The notes under the pieces were generated by a model. It had not been told where the DNA came from, ran no database searches, and worked only from the letters and a program-made list of their open reading frames with translations. A program made the position numbers and the translations under genes. A DNA stretch of 64,000 nt from Defluviitaleaceae bacterium (GTDB lineage Bacteria > Bacillota > Clostridia > Lachnospirales > WQUN01): NCBI GenBank assembly GCA_009779755.1, contig WRDO01000016.1, forward strand, positions 1 through 64,000, written 5' to 3'. Every line of letters begins with the position of its first letter. The first letter of the stretch is position 1. Below are positions 36,705-47,300 of this stretch, one piece after another.

Positions 36705-37321
36705 TGAACGCAAAAACTTACACTTTATTCGCCGGTGTCAATGGAGCCGGCAAATCGACTTTTTACAAATTATTGGATATAAATTTCGGCATACGGGTAA
36801 ATGTTGATGAAATAGTAAAAGATAAATTTCAACACGACTGGCGTAATCCAAGTGCGCAAATGCAAGCCGGTCGTATCGCGGTAAAAATACTGCGTGAATG
36901 TTTACAAGGAAACGTTTCTTTTAATCAAGAAACAACACTTACCGGTAATACGATATTGACTAACATTAATAAAGCAAAAGCCGGCGGTTTTATTATCAAC
37001 CTTTATTATGTCGGCTTGGAAAGTGCGGAATTATCAATTGAACGTGTTGCGATAAGGGAGCGTGCGGGTGGTCACGGCATCCCCGAAGAAGACTTACGGA
37101 GAAGGTATATTAATTCGTTTGTCAATCTCAAACAGGCTTTGCCATTATGTGACAATGTTCAAATATACGATAATTCAGGGCGCGATCCTCTTAATATATT
37201 AAATCCATTGTTGGTGGTTCGCAACAGAAACCTCGTTTTATGGAACGATAGCTGTCCACAATATCTTATGAATGTATTGCAAGATTACAACCGGAACTTG
37301 TCCGAAATTGCTTCTTCCTAA
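36704..37321 (+). CDS. Zeta-toxin-family P-loop kinase
   Basis: A 205-residue P-loop protein: Walker A GVNGAGKST (11-19), NVDEIVKDKF with the acidic residue that in zeta toxins binds the sugar nucleotide, and the conserved basic RERAGGHGIPEEDLRRRY that holds the phosphates. Classical zeta toxins phosphorylate UDP-N-acetylglucosamine and block wall synthesis; this shorter chromosomal branch is annotated as zeta or predicted ATPase, and the substrate is less certain. It is translationally coupled to the small gene upstream. Confidence 0.82.
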   Translation: MNAKTYTLFAGVNGAGKSTFYKLLDINFGIRVNVDEIVKDKFQHDWRNPSAQMQAGRIAVKILRECLQGNVSFNQETTLTGNTILTNINKAKAGGFIINLYYVGLESAELSIERVAIRERAGGHGIPEEDLRRRYINSFVNLKQALPLCDNVQIYDNSGRDPLNILNPLLVVRNRNLVLWNDSCPQYLMNVLQDYNRNLSEIASS

Positions 37322-37411
37322 TCAAAAGTTGCAAACTCAAAAATATATGCAGGAATTAAAACAAATAACCATACGGACCCACATTTCCGCGAAGTGCGGA
37401 TATGGTATTAC

Positions 37412-37441
37412 TTGTCGGTTTCGCTCCCTTCATGCTATCAT
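37412..37441 (+). promoter_or_regulatory. Predicted promoter for the VOC-radA genes
   Basis: -35 TTGTCG (37412-37417), 18-base spacer, extended -10 TGC + TATCAT (37436-37441), 31 bases before the VOC start. CTTGTCGGT and TCATGCTAT are shared, at the same spacing, with the promoter at 36402. Confidence 0.5.
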
Positions 37442-37471
37442 GCAAAAAAAAGGAAAATAAGGAGCGATGAA

Positions 37472-37927
37472 ATGGAAAAGAACATGCTGGGTACAAGTAC
37501 CGTCGTCCAAATCGGTATCTTGGTACATGATATCGAAAAGTCGGGGCAAATCTTCGCGGATTTTTTGGGGATGGATAACCCGGGTTGGTCGCTTACGGGT
37601 GAATTAAAGGACGCGTTAACCGAATACCGCGGCCAACCGTCCGAAGCGCGGGCAAAACTTGCGTTCTTCCCGGTGGGCGGCAACCTGACCATCGAACTTA
37701 TCGAACCTGACCAACATCCCTCCACATGGCGCGAGGACCTTGATAAAAACGGCGAAGGGGTGCACCATATCGCGTTCGTGGTAAAAGGGATGAAGGAGCA
37801 GATCATGAAGCTGGAGCGCAACGGCATCCCCCTCATCCAAAAAGGTGAATACCCCGGCGGGCGCTACGCTTACCTCGACTCCAACGGCCCGCTTAAGACC
37901 CTGTTGGAACTGTTGGAAAACGATTGA
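37472..37927 (+). CDS. VOC-family protein (methylmalonyl-CoA epimerase/glyoxalase-like)
   Basis: 151 residues with two beta-alpha-beta-beta-beta units of the vicinal-oxygen-chelate fold: VVQIGILVHDIEKSGQIFADFLG at the front, TIELIEPDQHPS with a metal-ligand Glu, and GVHHIAFVVKGMKEQI with a metal-ligand His. It resembles methylmalonyl-CoA epimerase-like or lactoylglutathione-lyase-like proteins; the substrate is unknown. AAGGAGCG lies before the ATG at 37472, which is chosen over a longer frame. Its stop overlaps the radA start (TGATG). Confidence 0.8.
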   Translation: MEKNMLGTSTVVQIGILVHDIEKSGQIFADFLGMDNPGWSLTGELKDALTEYRGQPSEARAKLAFFPVGGNLTIELIEPDQHPSTWREDLDKNGEGVHHIAFVVKGMKEQIMKLERNGIPLIQKGEYPGGRYAYLDSNGPLKTLLELLEND

Positions 37928-39303
37928 TGAAAAAAACCCTTTTCATATGCAACCAATGCGGCTACGAAACGGCGAAATGGCTGGGTCGTTGCACGGCCTG
38001 TAACCAATTTAATACACTGGAGGAAAAAGCGGTCAGGACAATCCCCGCCAAAAGCGGGGGTAAGTCGGCCGCTTTTCCTCAGTCCAAAGATACCAACACC
38101 CCTACCCTGCTACGCGATATCAGCTTCGGTGCCAACCGCACCGATGTCAGGAAATCCACCGGCATCGCGGAGCTTGACCGCGTGCTGGGCGGCGGCTTGG
38201 TGGGGGGGAGCCTGTTGCTCTTGGGCGGGGACCCGGGTATCGGCAAATCCACCCTGCTTTTACAAATCTGCCGCCATATGGCGAGCGAAGCGTTTCCTAT
38301 ATTGTATGTTTCCGGCGAGGAAAGCGGGGAGCAAATCAAATTGCGCGCGCAACGGCTGGAGGTTAACCCCAACGGACTGTACTTCCTCGCGGAGACCGAC
38401 ATCCACGCCATACAGAAATCCGTTGAAACGATCAAACCCGCGCTGCTCCTCATCGATTCGATCCAAACCATGCGCTTAAGCGAGTTGTCTTCCTTGCCCG
38501 GTTCGGTCACGCAGGTGCGCGAATGCACGGCCTTTTTTACGCAAATAGCGAAGGTACGGCAAACGGCGGTGCTCCTCGTAGGGCACGTAACCAAGGAGGG
38601 CGCGATCGCGGGCCCGCGCGTGCTTGAACATATGGTGGACTGCGTACTCTACTTCGAAGGCGAAGGGCGCGACAGTTACCGCATCATCCGCGCGGTAAAG
38701 AACCGCTTCGGCTCAACGCACGAAATCGGCGTGTTCGAGATGGGTGAAAAAGGGTTGACGGCAATCGCCGACCCTTCGGCGTATATGCTGGCGGGGCGGC
38801 CGGTCGGCGTACCCGGCTCGGCGGTGACTTGTTCCCTTGAAGGCAGCCGTCCGTTATTGTTGGAAGTACAGGGACTTGTAAGCCATACGCATTTCGGCAC
38901 GCCGCGCAGGACGGCGAACGGGATGGACTACAACCGTATGGTTATGCTGATGGCTGTACTGGAAAAACGCGCGGGTTATAAATTGGCCACCTACGACAGT
39001 TACGTAAACGTGGCGGGCGGCCTTCGCATCGAGGAACCCGCCGCCGACGCCGCCATCATCGCGGCGATCGCGTCCTGTTATAAGAATAAACCCATCGACC
39101 CTTCGTACCTCATCGTTGGCGAGGTGGGTTTGGCGGGGGAATTACGCGCCGTCAACCAACCCGAACGGCGCATTACGGAAGCCGCGCGGCAAGGCTTTAC
39201 CGCGTGCGTGCTCCCGCAGGCGAACAAAAAAAACACCAAGACGCAAGGGATGCGGGTATTCGGCGCGGCGCATATCGGCGAATTGCTGGGATTGCTGTTA
39301 TAA
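37927..39303 (+). CDS. radA: DNA repair protein RadA
   Basis: 458 residues. The N-terminal C4 zinc finger (CNQCGYETAKWLGRCTAC), RecA-like ATPase with Walker A GGDPGIGKST and the RadA motif KNRFGST, and the C-terminal Lon-like domain (VAGGLRIEEPAADAAIIAAI, GEVGLAGELRAV) are all complete. RadA helps branch migration and processing of recombination intermediates. An in-frame TTG lies one codon earlier (37924), but the ATG overlapping the upstream stop is preferred. Confidence 0.97.
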   Translation: MKKTLFICNQCGYETAKWLGRCTACNQFNTLEEKAVRTIPAKSGGKSAAFPQSKDTNTPTLLRDISFGANRTDVRKSTGIAELDRVLGGGLVGGSLLLLGGDPGIGKSTLLLQICRHMASEAFPILYVSGEESGEQIKLRAQRLEVNPNGLYFLAETDIHAIQKSVETIKPALLLIDSIQTMRLSELSSLPGSVTQVRECTAFFTQIAKVRQTAVLLVGHVTKEGAIAGPRVLEHMVDCVLYFEGEGRDSYRIIRAVKNRFGSTHEIGVFEMGEKGLTAIADPSAYMLAGRPVGVPGSAVTCSLEGSRPLLLEVQGLVSHTHFGTPRRTANGMDYNRMVMLMAVLEKRAGYKLATYDSYVNVAGGLRIEEPAADAAIIAAIASCYKNKPIDPSYLIVGEVGLAGELRAVNQPERRITEAARQGFTACVLPQANKKNTKTQGMRVFGAAHIGELLGLLL

Positions 39304-39361
39304 TCAATATACACTTACGTACGCAAGCATAATTTACTATCAAACCACCCATACTACCCAT

Positions 39362-39751
39362 ATGATAATCCGATTCGTTATTTACGGCGCACTGGGCTGC
39401 CTGATGGAAGTCATGTGGACGGGTTTGGGGGCGTTGCTTAAAAAGGAATATACCCTGCGCTCCACCACTTCGCTTTGGATGTTCTTCATCTACGGTATGG
39501 TCGTGTTTTTGGAGCCGATCTTCCGCTTGGTTGCGGGGTGGCCGTTTTTCCTGCGGGGTATATTGTACGCCGTATGCATACTGGGCGGCGAATTCCTGAC
39601 GGGCAGCCTGCTTAAGAAGGCCGCGTTGTGTCCGTGGGATTACACGGGCTCGCGCTATCACGTGATGGGTATTATACGATGGGATTACGCGCCCGCGTGG
39701 GCGGTTGCGGGGTTATTCTTCGAACAAATCTATTGGAGGTTACTACAATGA
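39362..39751 (+). CDS. Putative ABC-transporter type IV (CmpB) membrane protein
   Basis: 129 residues with about four membrane helices (VIYGALGCLMEVMWTGLGAL, SLWMFFIYGMVVFLEPIF, ILYAVCILGGEFLTGSLL and a C-terminal one), typical of the short clostridial ABC_trans_CmpB family. Glu-containing helices are conserved in this family; its role is unproven despite the name. No SD is seen before the ATG at 39362. The stop overlaps the GH2 start by 4 bases (ATGA). Confidence 0.7.
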   Translation: MIIRFVIYGALGCLMEVMWTGLGALLKKEYTLRSTTSLWMFFIYGMVVFLEPIFRLVAGWPFFLRGILYAVCILGGEFLTGSLLKKAALCPWDYTGSRYHVMGIIRWDYAPAWAVAGLFFEQIYWRLLQ

Positions 39752-42700
39752 CGGAACTCTTCAACACGGGATGGTTTTTCCAATTGGAAGGCGAGGAAAC
39801 ATGGCGCGAAACGGAGCTCCCGCACGACTGGTTGATCAGCGACACAAAGAACCTGTACGCGATGGGCATGGGGAAGTATAAGAAAATCCACGACTTCCGC
39901 ACGTTGATACCGGGGCAAAAGGTCATGCTCCGTTTCGACGGCGTATACATGGACTCGACGCTTTACATAAACGGACACCCGGCGGGGGAATGGAAGAACG
40001 GTTATACGGCGTTTATGCACGACATCACGCACTTACTGGTACCGGGTGAAAACGAATTGCTGCTTACCGTCAACCACCGCTCCCCCAACTCGCGCTGGTA
40101 TTCGGGCGCGGGTATTTACCGCGATTGCTGGCTGATCACAACCAACGCCTCGTACCTCATACCGGACGGGATTTACGTCACGCCGAAAAAGGACGGGGAC
40201 AGCTGGCGCATTGAAATAAAAACGGAAGTCCATTCGTTGAAGAAAGGTTATGAAATCCGCCACACCATCCCCACGCTGACCTACGAGGACCAATTGGAAG
40301 GACCAAACGTGGCGCACGGCAAGGAACCCGGCGCACACCACGCCTCGATAACGGTATATAAGCCCAAGATATGGGATATAGACTACCCGCATTGCTATAC
40401 CTTAATCACCGATTTATACGTGGACGGCCGCTTACAGGACACGATGGAGACACGCTTCGGCTTCCGCGAAATCGCTTTTACCCCCAACGACGGTTTTATG
40501 CTTAACGGCCGCCGCGTTATCCTTAACGGCGTATGCCAGCACCACGATTTGGGCGGTTTGGGTGCGGTCGCGAATAAGGACGCGTTGTGCCGTCAGTTCG
40601 TCATATTAAGGCAAATGGGCGTAAACGCCATCCGCACGGCCCACAACCCGCCCGCCGCTATTTTTATGGAACTGGCTGATATGATGGGTTTTATCGTGCA
40701 GTCCGAATTCTCAGACGTGTGGAAACGCAGCAAAACGAATTACGATTACGCCCGTTACTTTGAGGAATGGGTGGAGCGCGACGTGGCTTCGTGGGTGCGG
40801 CGCGACCGCAACAGCCCGTCCTTGGTCATGTGGAGCTTGGGCAACGAAATTCACGATACGCATATCGACTTCGAAGAAGGTTCAAAAACCATGCTGCGCC
40901 TTTGGGAAAACGTAAAGAAACACGACCCCGAACGGCACGCCTTCCCCACCCTTTGCTCCAATTACATGCCGTGGGAAAATACGCAGAAATGCGCCGACAT
41001 CATCAAGCTCATCGGTTATAACTACGCCGAATACCTCTACCACGACCACCACGCTAAGTACCCCGATTGGATCATATACGGCGGCGAAACGGCTTCCACC
41101 GTGCAAAGCCGCGGGGTGTACCGCTTCCCGCTGAGCAAATCGATCTTATCGGACGACGACATGCAATGTTCCGCGTTGGGTAATTCCACCACCAGTTGGG
41201 GCGCGAAAAATACCGAAGCCTGTATCACCGACCATCGCGACGCGGGGTTCACGCTCGGGCAATTCCTATGGACGGGCTTCGATTACATCGGCGAACCGAC
41301 GCCCTACCATACGAAGAACTCCTACTTCGGGCAGATCGACACGGCGGGTTTCCCCAAGGATTCGTTCTATATTTACCAATCCGCTTGGACGGACTTTGAC
41401 GTACGCCCGATGATCCACCTCTTCCCGCATTGGGATTGGAACCCCGGGCAACCCATCGATGTACGCATCGCATCGAACGCGCCGAGGGTCGAGCTTTTCC
41501 TAAACGGTAAATCATTAGGTGAGCAAGCCATCAACCATGCCAAAGGGAAACGGCTGACGGCGGATTATATTGTCCCCTACGAACCGGGCGAAATTAAGGC
41601 AGTCGCCTACGGTAAAAACGGGGAAATCGTCGGGGAGTCCGTACGGCGCAGCTTCGGCGACGCAGTACGGTTGGAAACGAGGCACACCATTTACGGCGAT
41701 TTGACGTTTACGGAGATCATCGCGTTCGATGTTAACGGTAACCCCGTCGAAAACGCAAATAACCGCATCAACGTCACCGTTTCCGACGGCATCCTGTTGG
41801 CCTTGGATAACGGCGATTCCACCGATTACGCCCCCTACCAACCCTCTAACCCGACTAATCACAGCCGCAGGATGTTTAACGGTAAGTTGCTGGCTATCGT
41901 TAAGCACGGTGATGAAAAACCGCCGACGATCGAGGTGGAAATCGATACCGTTGACGTCCCCGCACGCAAGATTGAAATCACACGGGGCGAGGGTTTCACC
42001 TTCGCCGCACATATTTTCCCCGAAAACGCCGCCGACCAAGTGCTGCATTGGCGGCTCACCGACGCGGGCGGCATAGATTCCCCGCTTGCCGAACTCGAAT
42101 CGGGCAAGCTCACCCCCAAAGGCGACGGGGAAGTCTTCGTCCGTTGTATGGTTTACAACGGCAAGGAGCATCCCGATTTTATCTCCGTACTGCCCGTTGA
42201 GCTCACGGGCTTCGGCAAACCCTTCTTGGACCCGTATACCTTCATCGCCGGCGGGTTGTACAATCAATCGAATGCGCCCATGGGCAACGGCAACGAACGC
42301 GGCGTGGCCACTCTGCGCGACCGTGAGAGCCACGTCGGTTTCGCCGACCTGTCCTTCGGTCCGCACGGTTCGGACGAACTCACGATTTGGATCTTCGCCA
42401 TGGAGGGTACCCCGTTCGACTTTGACATCTATTTGGGTATGGCTGAGGAAGGCCGCAGGATCTACACCGCGCATTACGACAAAGGCTCCGTTTGGAACAA
42501 GTATATCCCCGTCACCTACAAGCTGCCCGAACGCCTTACGGGTGTGCAAACGTTGTGCTTCGTCCTCCGCAGGAAGGTGCATATCAAGGGTTTCCGTTTC
42601 ACCGCTCCGTCACGGGCGTACGAAACGATCCCCTTCGCCGCACATAACCACATCTACGGCGACTCCTACACCGTAACGGAAGAAGCCGTGGAAAAGATCG

Positions 42701-43005
42701 GCAACAACGTGAGCATCACATTCGAGGGCTTGGATTTTACGGACGGGAAACCCGCCGAACAAATCGAGATCGCTTGGCGGGCCGAACGCGACAACACCGT
42801 GCGGATGGTATTCATCCCCGAATCGATCCAATCAGAGCCCAATAAACCCGATGTGGTTAACCTTTTGACCTTACCCGCCCAAGCGGAATACGCAACCGAA
42901 ATACTACCCCTCGATACGCCGCTCGACGGCAAGGGGAAGTTGCAATTCATCTTCCTGCCCGGCACGGAGATTGATTTGGCGCGGTTCCGCTTGACTAACC
43001 GATAA
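39748..43005 (+). CDS. Large GH2 glycoside hydrolase (beta-galactosidase-like)
   Basis: 1085 residues from the ATG at 39748 (TTGGAGGT ahead). Order: jelly-roll sugar-binding domain 1-130, immunoglobulin-like domain to about 245, TIM barrel about 245-560 with acid/base Glu367 (WSLGNEIHDTH) and nucleophile Glu447 (IYGGETAS), DUF4982-like domain about 565-640, GH2 C-terminal beta domains to about 840, and a CBM6-like module (GGLYNQSNAPMGNG, DFDIYLGMAEEGRRI) to about 960, then a last beta domain. No signal peptide, so intracellular. Likely substrate is a beta-galactoside; beta-glucuronide or alpha-L-arabinopyranoside are possible. Translationally coupled to the upstream membrane gene. Confidence 0.88.
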   Translation: MTELFNTGWFFQLEGEETWRETELPHDWLISDTKNLYAMGMGKYKKIHDFRTLIPGQKVMLRFDGVYMDSTLYINGHPAGEWKNGYTAFMHDITHLLVPGENELLLTVNHRSPNSRWYSGAGIYRDCWLITTNASYLIPDGIYVTPKKDGDSWRIEIKTEVHSLKKGYEIRHTIPTLTYEDQLEGPNVAHGKEPGAHHASITVYKPKIWDIDYPHCYTLITDLYVDGRLQDTMETRFGFREIAFTPNDGFMLNGRRVILNGVCQHHDLGGLGAVANKDALCRQFVILRQMGVNAIRTAHNPPAAIFMELADMMGFIVQSEFSDVWKRSKTNYDYARYFEEWVERDVASWVRRDRNSPSLVMWSLGNEIHDTHIDFEEGSKTMLRLWENVKKHDPERHAFPTLCSNYMPWENTQKCADIIKLIGYNYAEYLYHDHHAKYPDWIIYGGETASTVQSRGVYRFPLSKSILSDDDMQCSALGNSTTSWGAKNTEACITDHRDAGFTLGQFLWTGFDYIGEPTPYHTKNSYFGQIDTAGFPKDSFYIYQSAWTDFDVRPMIHLFPHWDWNPGQPIDVRIASNAPRVELFLNGKSLGEQAINHAKGKRLTADYIVPYEPGEIKAVAYGKNGEIVGESVRRSFGDAVRLETRHTIYGDLTFTEIIAFDVNGNPVENANNRINVTVSDGILLALDNGDSTDYAPYQPSNPTNHSRRMFNGKLLAIVKHGDEKPPTIEVEIDTVDVPARKIEITRGEGFTFAAHIFPENAADQVLHWRLTDAGGIDSPLAELESGKLTPKGDGEVFVRCMVYNGKEHPDFISVLPVELTGFGKPFLDPYTFIAGGLYNQSNAPMGNGNERGVATLRDRESHVGFADLSFGPHGSDELTIWIFAMEGTPFDFDIYLGMAEEGRRIYTAHYDKGSVWNKYIPVTYKLPERLTGVQTLCFVLRRKVHIKGFRFTAPSRAYETIPFAAHNHIYGDSYTVTEEAVEKIGNNVSITFEGLDFTDGKPAEQIEIAWRAERDNTVRMVFIPESIQSEPNKPDVVNLLTLPAQAEYATEILPLDTPLDGKGKLQFIFLPGTEIDLARFRLTNR

Positions 43006-43070
43006 ACTCTGTTATATTGTGGCGTGCGGTACGATGAGTAGGAATGCGTAAAAAGATAAGGCGGTGACCC

Positions 43071-44342
43071 GTGGCTCGCAGACTTAATCCCGTAATGACA
43101 TATAAAGCAGAATGTGACGTCCGGTACCGCTACGCATGCGAACGCTGCGGTTATGTAACCGATTATTTTGAATATAAATTGGAACAACTTGCGCAACACA
43201 GGCACAAAGTCGGAAAATTAATGGAAGTGAATATCGACCTTGACGTCAAGGCAATGGAGGCCACAAGAGAGCAAGCGTTGGATCGGCTGCAGGAGCTTAT
43301 CGCCGCCCTTACCAGCATATACAGGGAAACGTCTTGTGAAATCGTCCTGCCTGATGAACCTGTGCTGGTCGATTATTACAACAAGGTGTTCGCCGGGGGT
43401 AAGGCATGTCCCAAATGCAAAAGCAGCCAAACGTGGTATCCCGTATCCCTGAGCCGTATTTCTAAATGGCGGAGTGCGCTTGGGTTTTCTTTTGCCGCTC
43501 TTTTATTGGGTTTCGGATTAAAGTGGGTACTGGATTTAACCGGGGGATTATTCATTATAATGCAAGCGATTTTTACCCTTTGCGGCGCTTTGGTCGGATA
43601 TTTGACAGCAAATATCCGCATAACGACACGTAAGTGGCGATATGACCGCGTACGGGTGCTTCGCGGGCCGTCGGTGGAATGGGGGGAACCGTCGGTTGAG
43701 CTGATGGGCGTCCCCGCCGCGGACGAAGATACGGAGGATGACGAAAACAATCCGCCCGCTTACGCGGAAAGGATCGTCAACACGGTTGAATCGGGTACCG
43801 AAGCCTTTGGATGCAACCACATGTACGGCATCGAGCACCCTAATTTGTTAACCATCCAAAAAGTAGTCGATTACCAACATGGCGTATACGGCGTCACGGA
43901 GGAACAGTTTGAAGGCGTACCCCTGTCCTCGCTGATCGAGTTCGGACTGAGTTTTCATGACTTCCACGATTATATTACGCAGCTCTGCGACGCGCTTGAG
44001 CATATGCACAGCCAAGACCCCCCCCTGACGCATAACGCGGTAACCGCCGAAAATATCCTGATCGGAAAAGACAATCAACTAAAACTTATCCGATTCGACC
44101 ATGTAACCGTCGGCGGCTCGCCGAAGGATGACATCGCCATGTTGGGTGAACTTATTGCCGGAATAAATAAACCGTATATAAAACGTTTTGGCAAAGTCAT
44201 GGAAAATTGCAAGGGGACCTATCAGGAAATCGATGAATTACGCAAGGACCTTTTACCGTTACTTCGCCCGCCTTATGTAAAGATTTTGTTAATCGTATTT
44301 GTGGTTATCTTTACGATTATACGTTTGAGGCGGTTCTTATAA
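43071..44342 (+). CDS. Membrane-anchored zinc-ribbon protein with kinase-like (pseudokinase) domain
   Basis: 423 residues. Two Cys pairs (CERC 23-26; CPKC 113-116) could form one split zinc ribbon around a helical insert. Two membrane helices follow (about 136-151 and 157-180), a cytoplasmic kinase C-lobe-like region, and a final membrane helix (402-418). In the lobe, QLCDALEHMHS (304-314) fits helix E, THNAVTAENILI (320-331) the catalytic loop with HN-A in place of HRD, LIRFDH (339-344) the DFG region without the metal Asp, and KDDIAMLGELI (352-362) helix F. So it looks like a catalytically dead Hanks-type kinase. Start GTG at 43071, AAGG 9 bases ahead. The SLH giant gene follows within 27 bases, suggesting co-expression. 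Confidence 0.55.
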   Translation: MARRLNPVMTYKAECDVRYRYACERCGYVTDYFEYKLEQLAQHRHKVGKLMEVNIDLDVKAMEATREQALDRLQELIAALTSIYRETSCEIVLPDEPVLVDYYNKVFAGGKACPKCKSSQTWYPVSLSRISKWRSALGFSFAALLLGFGLKWVLDLTGGLFIIMQAIFTLCGALVGYLTANIRITTRKWRYDRVRVLRGPSVEWGEPSVELMGVPAADEDTEDDENNPPAYAERIVNTVESGTEAFGCNHMYGIEHPNLLTIQKVVDYQHGVYGVTEEQFEGVPLSSLIEFGLSFHDFHDYITQLCDALEHMHSQDPPLTHNAVTAENILIGKDNQLKLIRFDHVTVGGSPKDDIAMLGELIAGINKPYIKRFGKVMENCKGTYQEIDELRKDLLPLLRPPYVKILLIVFVVIFTIIRLRRFL

Positions 44343-44368
44343 CATACGATCGAAAAGAGGGATTTTTT

Positions 44369-47300
44369 TTGGCATCGAAGAGACTTACGGCACTTTTATT
44401 AACTTTTTGCATTTTGTTTTTAGCACTACCTGTATACACACAAGCAAGCGGCAGGTTTACCGACGTACCGTTAGGTAATTGGGCGCATGACGCGGTGGAA
44501 CGTTGGTCCGCACCGCGGTACGGCATCATCCATGGCTCCGACGGAAGGTTTATGCCGCACGATGGATTGACGTACGGTTCGTTGGCGGCTTTCCTGTCGC
44601 GTACGTTGGGTTACGAACGCCGTGTCCCGGTTTTATTGGCTGCGGGTGGTTGGAGCGGCTGGAGGGTATATATCGGGAAAGCCGCCGCCGCCGGTATCTA
44701 TGACGGGACGAAGTTGATCGACAGCGAAGCCGTGATAACCCGCGAGCAAGCCATTCGTTATACGGCACTCGCTTTCGGTGTCGAACCCATACCGGGTGAT
44801 ACGATCTTTGCGGACGACCATCTGATCGATACGCGATATAAGCCGTATATTAACGCATTCGTGCAGTTGGGCTACCTTAACCCTTTGGGCGTGGGCGGCG
44901 GAAGGTTTGCCCCGCAAAACCCCTACACCCGCGCGCAATACATAGTGGTGCTGGACAGGATGATAAGCGAAATCCTCGACACATCCGACTACGGGCAGGT
45001 CTATCATAATAACCTCATCATCCGTTCGGGCGGTGTCACCGTGTCCGACGCGATCATATACGGAAACCTTATCGTCGGCCAAGGTGTGGGCGACGGCGAG
45101 GTAACGTTCGATAATGTTCGGGTTTTCGGTGATACCATCGTATTCGGCGGCGGCGCCGAGTCGATTAAAATAATCAACGGTTCTTCCGTGGGCAATCTTA
45201 CGGTTGCCCGCGTTGATGGGGCCGTTCGCGTATTTGCGGATGACGGCAGCGAAGTCGAAATGGTTTTCATCAACGACGGAAACGACGGTATCATCATCGA
45301 AGGTTTTGTAAAAAATATGATAATTAACACGGATACCACAGTTACGGTCAATGCCGTTATCGGGAGCATAAGCGTACAGGCTCCCCATGCGAATCTGTTA
45401 TTGGGTGCGGAAACGGTGGTACGCTGCATTACCGTAGAAGAAACGGCCTCGTCGACTTTTATAAAATTGGAGAAAGGAGCCTTCATCGAAACCTTTTTCG
45501 TGGATGCCGATAACGTGACGCTGACGATCTCCGAAGGTGCGGCGGTACGGACCTTAATTTTGTCGGAAACGGCTAAGTGGTTTGTACTCAACGGCGATGG
45601 TGTGGTTGGTAGTTCCCTTTCCGACATTGAAGACGTTGAAATACCGGAAACGCTTCCCTCGCCTTCCCCTTCGCCGTTATTTTCACCCATCCCGACCGCG
45701 CCTCCATCAAGCGGCGGATTTATCCCGGGGCCCGATATAAATGACGGCGGACAACAACAACCGCCGTCGTTACCGACGGGATCTGCGTTTAACCAATTAT
45801 GGCCCATACTTAACGCCGAATTTAACAAAATCATACCGTCAAACAACGTTACGGCTCAAACGTTCGTGGATGCTGTAAATATCTCGATTGCCGCTTTTGA
45901 CCCGACACCAAATCCTCCGTTTGTTATTAATTGGCACGTTCCTTTCACACTGACACCGGCTACCATTACGGCATCGGGGTTAATAACAGGTACGATACGC
46001 TTAACCCAGCAAAACGAGACCCGTACCCAATCGATTCATATAATAATTCCGCAATTGGTTCCTGAGTTTGTTCCCGCTGTTTTTACTGTGAATTTTATTC
46101 TTGACGGAGGGGTTTACGTAGGCGATCAAGATTTGCTTGAACAAATTATTATTGAGGGTCATAACGCAGCCGGACTAACACAAAATCCGACGAAAGACGG
46201 GTACACATTCAAAGGTTGGTATCCGGTATTGAATTTATTTAATGTAAACGCAAACCGCACTTTCACGGCGTTATGGGAAGTGATTCATCCTGTCACTTTT
46301 ATTGTAAAATTCGAGCTTGACGGCGGTGTTTACCTTGGCGATCAAGATTTGCTAGAACAAACCATTATCGAAGGTCAAAACGCAACCAAATTAACACAAA
46401 ACCTAATAAAAGACGGTTACACATTCAAAGGTTGGTATCCGGTATTTAATTTAACCAACGTCGACGAGAACCGCACCTTCACGGCGTTATGGGAAGCGAT
46501 TCCTCCTATCACTTTCATTGTAAATTTTGAACTTGACAGCGGTGTTTACGCCGGTGATCATGATTTACTTGAACAAACCATCTTTGAAGGTCAAAATGCA
46601 ATCAAATTAACACAAGACCCAACGAAAGATGGGTATACATTCAAAGGTTGGTATCCGGCATTAAACCTAACCAACGTTAACGCAAACCGCATCTTCACAG
46701 CATTATGGGAAGCGATTCCTCCCATCACCTTCATTGTAAAATTCGAACTTGACGGCGGTGTTTACGCCGGTGATCATGATTTACTCGAACAAACCATCAT
46801 CGAAGGCCAAAACGCAACCAAATTAACACAGAACCCATCAAAAGATGGATATATATTCGAAGGCTGGTACCCAAAATTAAATTTAATTAATGTTGACGAA
46901 AACCGCACCTTTACGGCCTTATGGGAAGCAATTCCTACCGCCACTTTCATTGTAAAATTCGAGCTTGACGGCGGTATTTACCTTGGCGACCAAGATTTAC
47001 TTGATCAAACTATTATCGAAGGTCAAAACGCAAACAAATTAACACAAGATCCAATTAAAAACGATTACACATTTAAAGGTTGGTATCCGGCATTAAACCT
47101 AACCAACGTTGACACAAACCGCACTTTCACGGCGAAATGGGAAATGATCCCTCCCGTCACTTTTACTATTAAATTTGAACTTGACAGTGGTATTTATGCC
47201 GGTAATCAAGATTTACTCGAGCAAACCATCATCGAAGGTCAAAACGCAATCAAGTTAACACAAGACCCATCAAAAGATGGGTATACCTTCGAAGGTTGGC

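Noticed and set aside
41515..42582. A 355-codon open frame antisense to the GH2 gene
   Set aside because: Mirror frame caused by codon bias of the well-supported GH2 gene; no start signal or motif.
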